Assembly: GCA_964058805.1 (NCBI GenBank)
Contig: CAXKVV010000142.1
Coordinates: forward strand, 124,001-188,000
Direction: 5' to 3'
Origin: Schoenoplectus triqueter
Lineage: Eukaryota > Streptophyta > Magnoliopsida > Poales > Cyperaceae
Length of the DNA: 64,000 bases
Positions 23,320 to 37,139 of the stretch are shown piece by piece. The position numbers and the translations under genes were made by a program. Under the pieces are notes generated by a model. That model worked only from the letters and a program-made list of their open reading frames with translations. It ran no database searches and was not told the origin of the DNA. Each line of letters opens with the position of its first letter. Positions within the stretch are counted from its first letter, which is position 1.

Positions 23320-25217
23320 TTTAAATGCATTAATGTATGAAGCATTAAAAGTAAATAATATGGACATATTTATTAGGCAGAAACAGATACTGGTAACAAC
23401 TCCGAGTGGTGTCCGAGTGGTGTTGTCATAGTCAGAATCGACTCACATGGTATCAATTTGCAAACAAGCACTAATCACTTGATATCCCAGATAATGCTAA
23501 CTACGGCTTAGTTAGATAATAGTAATGCAATTTAGCCTTAATTAAAATGTAAAGTTCAAACCTGACCTCAATACTGTTCACTGTAAACACTGCTCATAAT
23601 ACTAGTAAACATGGATATATTATTGGCTCTACTGGCAGTATAAAATCCTATAAGTAACATAATTGAACAACGGCATAGAGTCAACCATGTCCCTCGCCAA
23701 GCAACCTACTTCCCTAAAAGACATGCAAGGCCAAATGACCATAAATGGTTAATTTATAATCTTCTCACCTCAATAGAGTAAAAACACAGGCAACAAGCCC
23801 CTGTATACGAACCCATTAGATCACTGTTCATCTCTGAATTCCATCCTAAAATACTTACCATGCGTACTCATTTAAAAAAGGAAATTACACAAAATGTCCT
23901 TAAAGTATCACCATTTTATCATCCTCAAAAGTATCAATGAATGAATTACCTAGTCCTAATATTACTTGGATGCTAATGTAATGTTCATAGCACTACTTTT
24001 TTATGATCTAGATTATAATATTAACATCCATGCCACTTTTACTGATGATAGGATAATGAGTATAAATTTTATCCGCAAATCTGTAAAATAGAATTTTTTG
24101 TTTCCATATTAGCATCCAATATCATCAAATAAGAATGATAATAACATAATGATGTTAATTAACATCTATTCTTTTTATTAAATTTAGATAATAGGATCAA
24201 TTCAGTAGATACCAATAACAATTGGAACCAAAATGATAATTTCAAATCTTAAGGACTGAAATGCTCAATAATGATACTTCAGGACATTCATGTTATTCAA
24301 TCATTTAATGCAATATGTAATTCATGTAAATAATGATACGTTGTAACGGATTTATGCCGAAATAGTGGTTTTTTAATGCAATATGTTGGGTGCTTTTCAG
24401 TCAACCATGAAAATAATTTAGTAATTCATGTAAATTTTAATTATGAATATATAATTAATGTAAAATAAATACATAATTAAGAGGAAAATTGACATTCAAA
24501 ATTCAAGGAAAGTTAAAATTCATAATTGACGACAATCTAAGAAAAAAAAGATAACAAATTAGAACAATTATACTCCTAAATTATGCAGCATTTTGTGTAA
24601 CAATTAAAATTGAGGAAAAATATAACTTCAACACAAATAATCATAGAGATAGTAATATTATTTGATTAATAACTCAATCCGATGATTGATATTAGCTCTA
24701 CAAATTTAATAAAAAATATGAACTGTTACACAATCAGAATATTTACGTGCTTAATAAGAAGTAGAAATAGAAATAGAAATAGAAATAGAAATATTGATAT
24801 TTAAAATATAAGACTTGAAAAAAAAGTCATTGATATGATAAATTGGGGGTATATTATTGAAACCCTACAACACAGGAGTTTCTCCCCCCTTTGGTCCCAC
24901 TAGATCAGGCAAGTGCTGGAAGGAGGATAGAGTCCGTATTAATTGTAATGGTAAGATTATACCTTAGTTTGAGACTAATACTTTTCATTCTCTGTTTGGC
25001 AGCAAGATTTGGGATTACTTTGTAACAAACACAATTGTTAAATCTGACCTAAGAATGAGCATTTTGGAAAGATTGCTTTCTTGTCCACTGTCCAGGCTAC
25101 TGATGCTCTACCCGGCTCAATTAGATCAAAAGCAATCGAGCCCATGGAACAAACAAAAGGGGAAACAAAGCGAAGAAAATGTTTACCTTTCTTATTACTT
25201 TCTATAGCAGTAGAAAC
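23320..25217. other. Intergenic, AT-rich, no gene
   Basis: I see no exon with homology here, including the missing N-terminal exons of the RAD7-like gene. A (GAAATA)n microsatellite lies at about 24763-24795. Confidence 0.5.
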
Positions 25218-25993
25218 AGAGTTGAAATGGACCGGACGGTCCGACCCGTCCCGGACCGGACCGTGACCGTGGACCGGACCGGACCGGACCGTGGCCGGAC
25301 CGTGCCCTATCACGGTCCGGTCCAACGGTGGGTCGGTCCTCCCTTCACCCGAAAATGGACCGTGCCGACCCGTGGACCGGACCGTGGACCATGCGGGACC
25401 GTGGACCAGACCCTCGGACTGGACCGTGTAAAAATGAAAATAACAATTAGTATTTTATGTGTAGTTTTAAATAAAATAAAAATAATAATTATTGGTGTAG
25501 TAAAAAAAATGTTCTAGATAACATCAAAATATAATAACTATTATGTGTAGTTTTAAATAAAATGAAAATAACAATAATTATTGGTGTAGTAAAAAACATG
25601 TTCTAGATAACATCAAAATATAATAACTCACTTTATTTTTAATTAAGCATGTTCATAAAAAAATCATTGTATTTCCAAAATTATAATTTTTTGAAATTTT
25701 ATTTTTTTACATTTTTTTTAATTTTTTAGTACTATTAGATTTTTAAACAATTAAAAATAATAATTCGAATTAGTTAAAAATTATTATTAAAAATATGGTA
25801 AATTATTATTTTTTCTAATTTATAAAAAAAAAATTGGACCGGACCGGACCGTCCGGCCCCCGAAAGCCAACGGTGGGACGGGTTCGGGTTTTTCGAATTT
25901 GGACCGCCTTGGACCGGACCGTGCGGACCGTGTGGGACCGTGGACTGTCCGGGTTTGGACCGGACCGGCCCGGACCGTGTTCAATACTCTAGT
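25218..25993. repeat. GC-rich-ended repeat dominated by GGACCG
   Basis: Both ends are dense with GGACCGGACCGT and variants (25227-25430 and 25835-25980) around an AT-rich centre. The right end finishes GTTCAATACTCTA and the left end has CAGAGTTGAAATGGACC, a plausible inverted pair. It belongs to the same loose family as 34479-35151. I found no matching 8-bp flanks. Open frames here are artefacts of the repeat. Confidence 0.6.
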
Positions 25994-26761
25994 CATGACC
26001 AGTTGCCCGGTCTTAAATAGTATGTTTCAAGAGAGAAATGCAGCCAGAAATAATTTGCTTATACAATTATTGAATATCTATTAGTTAATTTATTTGTTTC
26101 AGATTATAATAATGTATTGCACATCAACAGTAACTACTCAACATTAGGTACTGTCTTTACTCTTTACTAATATCTCACGATATGTTTTCAAGAAATAAGC
26201 AAAAACATCATTCAACACTAAATCAGAACAAACAAACAAAATTATCAAAACATTTAAAACAAAGTATGTCAGACAATTTCCCAGCTAAACTACGTCAAAT
26301 TACTTGTCCAAAATACTGCTGCCAATATCACCACAGGCCTCCAGTTATTCACACTCTGATGTCGGCTTCACGGTCTTCCTGCAAACAAACAAACTCAGAC
26401 TTGACAACATAGAAACAACAAGAGCATCTAAGATCATATTGGACAGATAGGTCCGATACTATAATGGTAGATTCAACAATGCTTCCTATCATGAACATTT
26501 ATCTCTCTTAATTGTGCTTCTGTTATCAAGATACAAGTCCAGATGGGTAAAAATCAGGATCATAAATGGTAAAGGAGTTTCTCAACACATGTAAGCATGT
26601 ATACAAAAAGAGCACAATGGAAACACAAAGTATATCCTGATTAATTGGTCAGGTAAAATGCCAGTTGGAGACTGACAAGCCTATAAAACCTAAGCTTCGA
26701 AAACCCAAAGGACATCAAATTGTCAGGTACATACAATCCATTAGACAAACGGTCTGTACCT
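25994..26761. other. AK6 3' flank, possible 3' UTR intron
   Basis: The AK6 stop codon is followed by AG|GTACAG, and an acceptor-like GTTTGTTTGCAG (minus strand) lies near 26380. A spliced 3' UTR is therefore possible. No other gene is seen. Confidence 0.35.
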
Positions 26762-28326
<1,565 letters not shown>

Positions 28327-28669
28327 TGATCAGTTGATAGAGAGAGGGAGAGAGGGATGCAGGTGATGCGACCGGAGAGGGGTAGAACAGCGGTAGAGAG
28401 AGCGGCGACAGGAGAAGACTCGATTTTAGTGCTAGTCTGAGTGTCTGGGTTGAGTTTGGTTTGTACTTGTGTCGACAACTAGAAGTCTGGAATACACTAG
28501 CGAGCTACTGGTTTGTGGGACCGACCTGCATGTGTAAGAAAATCTAATCGAAGAAGAACCCACCAGAAAATGATGAATTTGTACACAAGCCACAGCCCAC
28601 AGGTGTGCACTGTGTAGAAAACTTTGAAAAGGCTGTGCCTGGGCCGGAAACGCCGTTGAAACGGGATGG

Positions 28670-28750
28670 ATTTACTAGTTTTATTGGATGGGCCCAGATT
28701 TACTAGTTTTATTGGATGGGCCCAGATTTACTCAGTTTAAGGTGGGCCCA
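28670..28750. promoter_or_regulatory. 28-bp tandem repeat carrying TGGGCCCA sites
   Basis: A 28-bp unit is repeated exactly (28670-28697 and 28698-28725), each copy containing the palindrome TGGGCCCA. A third TGGGCCCA follows at about 28743. TGGGCC is the core of site II, bound by TCP factors and common upstream of plant housekeeping and ribosome-biogenesis genes. It lies about 350-430 bp upstream of the AK6 ATG. Confidence 0.5.
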
Positions 28751-28759
28751 CTAGGTAGT

Positions 28760-30912
28760 ACATATAAGGTACTGCCTCCTCTTTCTGGTATTTGATTTAA
28801 GCCTACATTTGAAATGCAAATAGCGCTCTCTTTTTTATGTTTTGTATCAATCTATAATGACCTCAGAAACGTTTATAAATACTACCACTGTATAATGGAA
28901 ATGACTTAGAAGATCAATTGCAATAGTCATATTTGAAATGCTGCATCTAAGGCTTAATAGAAAGGAAGAAGTACAAGATTACTTATTAATTTTGGTAATT
29001 TATACTGTTACATAAGCTTTTCTTTTATTTTATCTAAAGAGAAATAAGTCAAAAAGAATAATAAAAAGGAATGAGTGGTCTCAATTCTGCTGTCAAAGTT
29101 ACTACTGTGGTAAAACTATAACAGCAATCTATACTGTTTGATTAAAACAGCATCAGTCTGGTTCATATGGTTCAAAAATCAAAACTGATGGCCTACTTCA
29201 TCATGTGCCATAGTCGCAACTACAAACCTAGATAGAAAACCACATTAAAATCAGGCTCCTTAATTAAGCATAGTGCCAATTCATGTGTCTGACTTACGGG
29301 TAATAAAATTACGGATCAGGTTCAACTTCGGATTGACAATATTCTATGTTATCAACTAAAAGTCTAAAACTGGTATTACAAATCATACTAATTCTGGAGC
29401 AATCCCAGATTGGAGCTATGAATAAAGCTGAATTATGCTCTTTATATGCATTCATGCATGGTGGCTTTGCTCTAAATATAAATTAAGAGCTTAACAATGT
29501 GCAAAGTGGGAATAAAGGGTTTTGTCTAGCTATATATATTCTCCTAATAGAGAGTTCTAAGCCAGCTTCTCCAAATTTCTAAAGTATTCCTCCTGTCCTT
29601 GTCAACATACACAGCCTGTCAGTGTTTGCGAATTGCAAGGTGTGAATTCTTATCCTATCTGAAGCGCGTAAGAAACGAGTAAGCAATCAAACATAGCTTC
29701 ATTGAATGAAGCTTTTTTGGCACTAGATATGGAACATTTCATATGGAGCCAGATTTTGATGTGCTGGTATTTAGCTGGACCCCTAAATTGTAACCTTGTG
29801 TGAATCAATACTGCTATTTTAGACCAATCAATTGGAAATTAATAATGTCAATGGTCGGCTTCACATCAGATAACCCGATCAATGGTTGCATCAATAGGAG
29901 GCATTACAGGAAGCTGGAATCTGCCTGTTTTCTCTAAATCAATATGAATAGACTAATAAAATAAACCAATATTTAAAATACATTCAGGTTCAAAATTTGA
30001 ATAGAGTCCTTACAAGCAACCTGACTTACAAGCTTGGTCCGATGTCCTATCAGGTGGAAATTGATCGGGCAATTTTTGAATTGATTTTGTATAATGGAAT
30101 TTTCTTTTAAAGAGAGGAAGATGGTTATGTCAACAAATTTTAAATATATATATTCAAGTTATTTTGTGGTTACCTGTATTAGGATTAAATTAAGAACGTG
30201 AGTTCCATTTTTTTTTTTGGGACGAAAAGTCATGTTAAAGAAATAAAGAATATAAAGATAAGGTACAGAAAGGAAATAAAGAAAGATATGAATTTAGTAT
30301 AAAAGTATATGAATTGATCAAATACCTTTGACTGTATGAATGCCAGATAAATATGCGATATATGTATTGATGCCAAGGAGATATTAAGTGCTTTTAGGAA
30401 ATGGATTGAATATGAGACCTTTTGAATTATTGCGTAAAGTTGGAATAGGGATATTGTCTGACAAAGAACAAGAGATTGGAATAGCAGCGCACCTTATGTG
30501 GAGAATATATGCCTATTTAATTTGCAGGCTCAAAACAATAATTTAACCCCAATTATTCAATAGTTTGTCCATACTTTACCAGCATATCTATATATGCTTT
30601 AAACTTTCTTACTGGGTGATTTTCTTTTACTAGATTGGTTTAGTAATCATGAGATTCAATTCAAACTTTAATAGTAGTGACTAATGAGATTTTACTGTCC
30701 TTCATTGAATTGTCTCCAACCTGAGATGCATTTTCTCTACATATAAGATCTTAACGATCTAAATTATTAAAAATAGTATTATTGATCATTCGATCTCATA
30801 TTATTTCTGGTTGGGTTGGAAGGAATTGTATAGGATATAGGTAGATCAATTAAACTTGAGGTCTGGATGCCCTCTTTAGTAAGAGTTGATGCGATTTTAA
30901 TTTAAATATATA
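28760..30912. other. Intergenic, no gene
   Basis: Over 2 kb without a supported gene. A T-rich run followed by GGGACGAAAAGTC near 30207 may be a retroelement 3' end, but I cannot support more. Confidence 0.45.
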
Positions 30913-30913
30913 T

Positions 30914-31487
<574 letters not shown>

Positions 31488-31491
31488 TATA

Positions 31492-31946
31492 TCTATACTA
31501 TTATATAAAGCATCTAAGAATTGGAGGGTCCATTTTTTATCATGGTAATTTTTTATTATACCCATTTTATCCCTCAATTATACGGATAATATTTATTTTT
31601 AGTTGATCGAACGTATGTGATCGCGTCCATTGATCTCCTCTTTCTCTCCATTTTTTCCCATATATACTATTATTTTTTTATTTAGCAACCTTGTGCATAT
31701 TTGGTAAGAAATTAATAGTGATAATATATGTTAGAATAATTTATTTTTTTTGCCATAAAAATCATGAATCATTAACTCATATTGTGCAAAACTCTCATCC
31801 AAAATTAAATATAGTCTTTATTATAAATTTTCTCTATAATTTGATAAATTTATAATTTAATATTAGATAAATATGAATTTTTTTATCGTATAATATTTTA
31901 ATGTTTAAATAAAAAAATCTGCTGCAACGCGTGAGTATAGAGCTAG
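31492..31946 (+). mobile_element. Small non-autonomous Helitron
   Basis: The 5' end is TCTATACTATTATATAAAG, a classic plant Helitron start. The 3' end is CTGCTGCAACGCGTGAGTAT and then AGAGCTAG, ending in CTAG followed by T. Insertion is between A and T (A at 31491, T at 31947) with no duplication, as the family requires. Length is 455 bp with no coding capacity. It lies at the right edge of fold-back element C. Confidence 0.9.
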
Positions 31947-31970
31947 TGTATATATATATATATATATATA

Positions 31971-32130
31971 TCGTGAGCTTAATCTCATGGATGTCTTCCG
32001 TGAGCTTAACTCTAAAAGTATATTAAATTTTTGCATCCCACAAGATTTTCATATAAAGAATTTAATGAGCATGATAAATTAAAATTTGGAGATGATTTGA
32101 TATACTTTTTGAGTTAAGCTCACGGTATCT
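31971..32130. mobile_element. Short fold-back element D (relative of C)
   Basis: CCGTGAGCTTAACTC near 31998 has an inverted partner GAGTTAAGCTCACGG at 32111-32125. The arms match internal parts of element C. TA repeats flank it on both sides. It is probably an internally deleted or partial copy. Confidence 0.65.
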
Positions 32131-32131
32131 T

Positions 32132-32138
<7 letters not shown>

Positions 32139-32185
<47 letters not shown>
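32139..32185. repeat. (AT)n microsatellite between fold-back elements
   Basis: An uninterrupted AT run of about 47 bp lies between elements D and B. Confidence 0.9.
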
Positions 32186-32189
<4 letters not shown>

Positions 32190-32565
32190 GGCTATGGTGC
32201 TTCGCGAAACACAAAATCTCCCGTGCTTCACGTTCGTATCTCGAATTTAAAAGTTCAAACGACTGATCCAAACCGTTAAATATCATCTTCATATTTAACT
32301 ATCTTTGGAGATCAAAATTTATATATTTTTAAATTTTTAGATGGGTACAAAATCGCTAGTTTTGGATGGCGCAGAAATCGTTAGATGAGCAAACTTTATA
32401 TTCATTTAAAAAATAGCAAAAAAATTCTAAAAAATATATAATTTGATCTCTATTTCAACATAAAGATGATATTCAACGGTTTGGATCGATCGTTTGAACT
32501 TTCAAATTTGAGATAAGTACACAAAATACGAAAGGTTTGTATTTCGCGAAACATCATAGCCTCAT
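32186..32565. mobile_element. Fold-back element B in a TA microsatellite
   Basis: The left arm begins GTGAGGCTATGGTGCTTCGC and the right arm, inverted, begins ATGAGGCTATGATG. Arms of about 150 bp surround a centre near 32370. It shares long stretches with element A at 62918-63320 (CCAAACCGTT, AGATGGGTACAAA). TATA sequence is on both sides. Confidence 0.85.
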
Positions 32566-32599
32566 TATATATATCTCATTATATATATATATATATATA

Positions 32600-33164
32600 T
32601 TGGTGGAGAGGGGATCATTACTCTTACTGTAAGTTTGATGATCGCATCATTAATTGATTTGGCCAGAGGATGATTATTCTTATTACAATTTTGATGATCG
32701 CATCATTAATGCTACTCTTTTTTCACCAAAATTATAATAAGAATAATGATCCGTGACCTCATCAACTTAATCCTTTTTTTCTAAAAAAAATGAAAAAAAT
32801 GTAATAAGAGAATTAAAGAAACTATAATGAATATAAAACTTGATAAGTACTTTCTTTTTGTTTACGCAGAAATATGAAGTCATATTTTCTATGTTAATGT
32901 AAACCTCTCTCAAAAGAAAATAAATAAGAATAATATGTACTCTGCTGGGAAATTAAATGCTGTCTAGCTAGTACTATACTAGGTAATTATAACTGAACAT
33001 CCAAAGTAGAATATCGGAACAAACGTCTTCTCGCATTAATTCACAGCAAGTGTAGCAACTAAAAAATTAATAGCACTCTCGTATGTTTATAGCTGGCATA
33101 GGCATCATCTTTATTGGTCGAAGCTTCTCAAGAGTCTATCTAGCGGTTCTACAGAAGGCCGGAT
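32600..33164. other. Intergenic with a small inverted repeat
   Basis: TGATGATCGCATCATTAAT occurs twice (about 32637 and 32691). GGATCATTACTCTTACT near 32611 is loosely complementary to AAGAATAATGATCC near 32740. No gene is seen. Confidence 0.4.
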
Positions 33165-34222
33165 AAAAATCATATTTAATAAAAACTATTAGAGAACTAA
33201 ATTTTAAGGACTTAATTTTTAAGGATTGCATCCAGTTTTTAAGAAGTCCGATCCTTATATAGCTTTTTGAGCTCTAAAAGTCAGATAAGGGTTGGGTAAG
33301 TGTCAGATGAGGGTCAGCGGCGTAAGAGCCTGATATATTTATTTTTTGCTGATTATATATTTTTAGTGTTAATTTATATTTATATAATAATATTAAATTA
33401 TGTTTTTCTATTTCGGTATTTTATTTTAATTATTTTTTTTATTTTTTAGATTTTTAAATATAATTAAATATAAAATAAAATATTAAAAAAGAGCCTGTGA
33501 AAAGCTAGGTAAGGATCGGGTTAGAAGAGCCTACTTTTTAAAGACTAAGGTCGGTCCTTGAGAAATCCGGCTCTTACCATTAGAAAGGGTGGGGGCGGAC
33601 TTCTGAGGGCAAGGTAAGAGCCTGATTTTTTTTGAAGGGTCGGTCGGGCTGGGTTCAAGGGCCAAACTCTTATGGATTAACCCTAAGTAGGCATCGTTCT
33701 CAAGGGCCGGGTCGGGCCAACGAGATGGATGAATAAGGACTAGGTTTGATAAGAGCTTTTAGAGAGTCAAATTTAAAAGACTTGATTTTTAAGGGATGAG
33801 CCTAGCCCTTAAGAAATCTGACTTTTACCAAGCATTCCAGATTCTAAGGGTCAGCTAAGGGCCAAATAAGGGTCGACCGATAAAGACATGATATATATTT
33901 TTTGACAATTATATATATTTTAATAGTATTTTGTATTTGTATAAAAATATTAAATTATATTTTTCTATTTTTTTGAATAATTTAAGTGTAATTAATATAT
34001 AATATAAAATATTAAAAAAATGGTCTAGGAAGGGATGAGTTTGATAAATGCCCTTTTAGAAGAGTTTGATTTTTAAATATTGAGTTCGACCCTTGAGAAA
34101 TCCGGCTTTTACCATTATAAAGGGCAGAACCGGGCTAGACTTATGAGGGCCATATAAAAATTAGATTTTTTTAAAAGATTAGTCAGGTTGAGTTCAAAAA
34201 CCAAACTTTTATGGACTATGTC
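33165..34222. repeat. Two diverged repeat copies in tandem
   Basis: About 33165-33700 and 33735-34222 share the same order of motifs: GAACTAAATTTTAAGGACTT-like start, AAGTCCGA or AAATCTGA, a GGGTCAG block, an AT-rich core, then GGTCGGGCTGGGTTCAAG or its relative and AACTCTTATGGA. They are non-autonomous transposon copies without coding capacity, probably a hAT-like family. Borders are approximate. Confidence 0.55.
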
Positions 34223-34478
34223 TAATTTCTAGTAGTTTCTTTACCTAAAATTCTTCATATTCTTCCACACCAGCAGCCCCATTAGGCGTTATTTCAATAA
34301 AAAGAAAAGAAAAGACCAGATAGTAATTACTGCGATCATCTTTCAGAATATATTCTTGAGGACAACCGTTCATAGTTTAATTGCGTGGTATAAGGATGAG
34401 ACTAATCCAAAAGGACCCTGAAAACGAATAACTTACTCATTGTCATCCCTACTGAGGAAAACGAGTGGGAGGGACTGG

Positions 34479-35151
34479 TAGGGTTATAAAAAAACCCAGA
34501 CGGATCAGATCCGACCCGTTGAACCCGTGGTCGCGACCCGTCCCGCCCCGACCCGTGACCCAATCCGTCAAACCCGTGACTCGTTAGAACCGACGGGTCT
34601 AGCACGGGCGCGGACAAAAAAAATTCAAAAAAATCCGTGCTAGACCCGACCCGTTTTGGACCCGTCCCGACCCGACCCGACCCGCCCAACCCGTGCAAAC
34701 CCGCCCCCGACCCGTCCCGGGAATCCGTGCAAACCCGGAAAAATTCAAAAAAATTCAAAAAATTCAAAAAAATATGGAAAAAATTAATTTTTTTTGGTAA
34801 AAATATAAATAATTATATATTTTAAATATTCTTAATAATTATTTTTGAATTTTTCGGAAATTTTGAGAATTTATTTGAATTTTATTGGGTTATTTTTGAA
34901 TTTTGAAAAAAAAAACCCTTGGACCCGACCCGACCCGCCCCACCCTTGGACCCGACCCACCCCACCCCGCTGACCTGTCCGACCCGACGGGTCTAGGACG
35001 GGTCGCGGCCAAACCCCCCAAAATGGACCCGTCCTAACCCGTCCCGTGAAAATCCGTTGACCCGTCCTAACCCGTCCCGCCAAAACCCGCCGACCCGTGC
35101 AAACCCGTCCCGACCTGACCCGACCCGACCCGACCCGTTTTTAATACTCTA
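34479..35151. mobile_element. hAT-type non-autonomous element, CCCGACCC-rich
   Basis: Perfect 8-bp duplications GGGACTGG lie at 34471-34478 and 35152-35159. The inverted ends are TAGGGTTATAAAAAAACCC and TAGAGTATTAAAAACGGGTC. Both ends are packed with ACCCGACCCG motifs around an AT-rich core, a strong C-over-G strand bias. There is no transposase. Confidence 0.9.
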
Positions 35152-35159
35152 GGGACTGG

Positions 35160-36190
35160 GTCCAGATTTTTTTGGGAACAGCATTGACGCGAAATTTTCT
35201 TTTTCTTTTTTTTATTTATTAATAAAAATCTGCTAGAACAGAGAAAAACGAAATGATGTGAAAGAAGCGGAGAGAGAAGGAAAAGTGTCAATTTATAACC
35301 TTCAAATTGAAGGTTAATGAATTTATGAAAAGTATATAGAGAATGTCTTTGACTTAACCCTTTCTTCTATCTTCTAACTTCCTCCATTTTCGACTTGAGG
35401 GCGAGATAACCATCTGATTTTCTCATCCGTCTCTTCCTTTTCCACCTGCTCACCTCCTCTCCTCAACTCGGGATCACATCTTAGGAGAAACGGTTCATAA
35501 ATTTATGTATTCTTTTCCAAATCTGCATCTCCATCTGCATCTTTCCTGAAGACACTAAACCTACGGTTCTACAAAAAATACAGATTTATATTTGATTTTA
35601 AGGTCCATGTGGTTTGTATATGCTTCTTTTTTTTTAACATGATTTTTACTACGGATAGTTAGTGACATCATCACTATTGTTAAAGTCATGAATTCAAATG
35701 TCAACAAATATTATAAGAGAACATTGACATCTTAAAAGAATTGAATGTCGGATCCGTTGTTAAAATCACAAGTTCAAACTCCAATAAATACTGAAATAGA
35801 ACATTAACATTTTACAAGAATTAACATCGGACTGTAGAATAATTGTGATTTAGAAGATATTATATCTAAACTTTTTCATTGACAAAAAAAAATTGAGATT
35901 TGGTGAATTGAGCATATTTTTTATACATGTTATTGACTAGGGTGACAATTATTGATCCGACCCGATGGGTTAATCTGATTCGATATGATCCGAAAATAAA
36001 TTGGTTGAGTTAGATAGAACTGGGACAACACAAATTAGAAGTCTGAAGGTCTTATCCCTCGTGATCATGAACTCACACTAGAAATATTATTTCTATGAAA
36101 GATGCTTGAATCAAATACTTAAAACAAGACGTTCGTCTTCTCGATCGGTTGTATTATACTATTATGCACACAACATAAGATATATATATA
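35160..36190. other. Intergenic; truncated hAT end and an imperfect tandem repeat
   Basis: 35939-35990 begins TAGGGTGACAATTATTGATC followed by a CCCGATGGG-type motif, like one end of the 1686-2069 family without a partner. Two imperfect copies of about 75 bp (about 35680-35753 and 35759-35832) lie nearby. No gene is seen. Confidence 0.4.
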
Positions 36191-36192
36191 TA

Positions 36193-36603
36193 GTTTGGCT
36201 ACGGTGATTCCGTAAGCACTTCGGTCAAGTGCTTATGGTTCGAATTTTAAAATTTCGCGTCTGAAATTTTAATTTAAATAGCACAAAAAAATTCATATTA
36301 TAATCTTATAGATTATCAATTTTCATCACGTTTGAATTTAGTTTACTATACTTAATGATTTTTGAAAGATAGTAATATTTTGCCTATAAAAATAGATATT
36401 TTTAATTATTTTTAGAGTCATATTTTAAAAATTATTAAGCATAGTAAACTAACTCTAAATTTGATGAAAATTGATAATCTACTAGATTATGATATTAATA
36501 ATCTTTTGAGATATTTAAATTGAAATTCCAAGCACAAGATCTTAAAATTCGAACTGTAAGCATTTTGGCTCGAAATGCTTATGGAATCACCGTAGCCAAT
36601 CCC
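36193..36603. mobile_element. Fold-back element E in a TA microsatellite
   Basis: The left arm starts GTTTGGCTACGGTGATTCCG and the right arm, inverted, starts GATTGGCTACGGTGATTCC. The arms continue for about 180 bp with small mismatches. The left flank is (TA)n and the right flank is TATATATATA shared with element F. Confidence 0.85.
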
Positions 36604-36613
36604 TATATATATA

Positions 36614-37021
36614 GAGTTAGACTATTATGAAAACGTTTGCATTTCGAGCTCAAGTACATACGGCTCAAATTTTATCGTAACACGTCCGAAATTCAAAATT
36701 ATCATTCTCATTAAATTTTTCATATCAAAATATTAAGGGATATAAAAATTTGAGGTATTTCGAGTTTTCTAAATATTTGTTTTGGATTTTTGAAAATTAG
36801 CACTAAAATAATAATAAAATATTGAATTGCTGTTGCTGATTTTCAAAAATCCAAAACAAATACTTAGAAAACTCGAAATATCCCAAATTTTTGTATCATC
36901 TAATATTTTGATATGAAGAATTTAATGAGAATGATAATTTTAAATTTCAGACGCGTTACGATAAAATTTAAACCGTATGCACTTGAACTCGAAATACAAA
37001 CATTTCACGATAGTCTAACTC
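36614..37021. mobile_element. Fold-back element F next to E
   Basis: The left arm starts GAGTTAGACTATTATG and the right arm, inverted, starts GAGTTAGACTATCGTG. Arms are about 180 bp. The centre resembles element C (GAGTTTTCTAAATA and GCTGATTTTCAAAAAT). Only about 10 bp of TA repeat separates it from E. Confidence 0.85.
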
Positions 37022-37065
37022 TCTCTCCATATATATGCTACTTATGTACATAGTTAATAAAATGA

Positions 37066-37136
37066 CTCGGATTTGAACCGACGAATATAAGTTTTGCAGA
37101 CTTCTGGGTCAACCACTTGACTACATGAAGTTCCCT
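37066..37136 (-). other. tRNA-like sequence with A and B boxes
   Basis: On the minus strand, TAGTCAAGTGG (37113-37123) fits the RNA polymerase III A box and GGTTCAAATCC (37069-37079) fits the B box. CTGCAAA between them looks like an anticodon loop (GCA, Cys). Acceptor pairing is not convincing, so it may be a decayed tRNA or the head of a tRNA-derived SINE. Confidence 0.45.
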
Positions 37137-37139
37137 ATC

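Noticed and set aside
25038..25517. Open frames with repeated DRT/GPD peptides
   Set aside because: Translation of the GGACCG repeat on both strands.
25218..25993. Exact borders for the GGACCG repeat
   Set aside because: The right flank GTCATGAC has no partner at any plausible left end, so it is listed only as a repeat.
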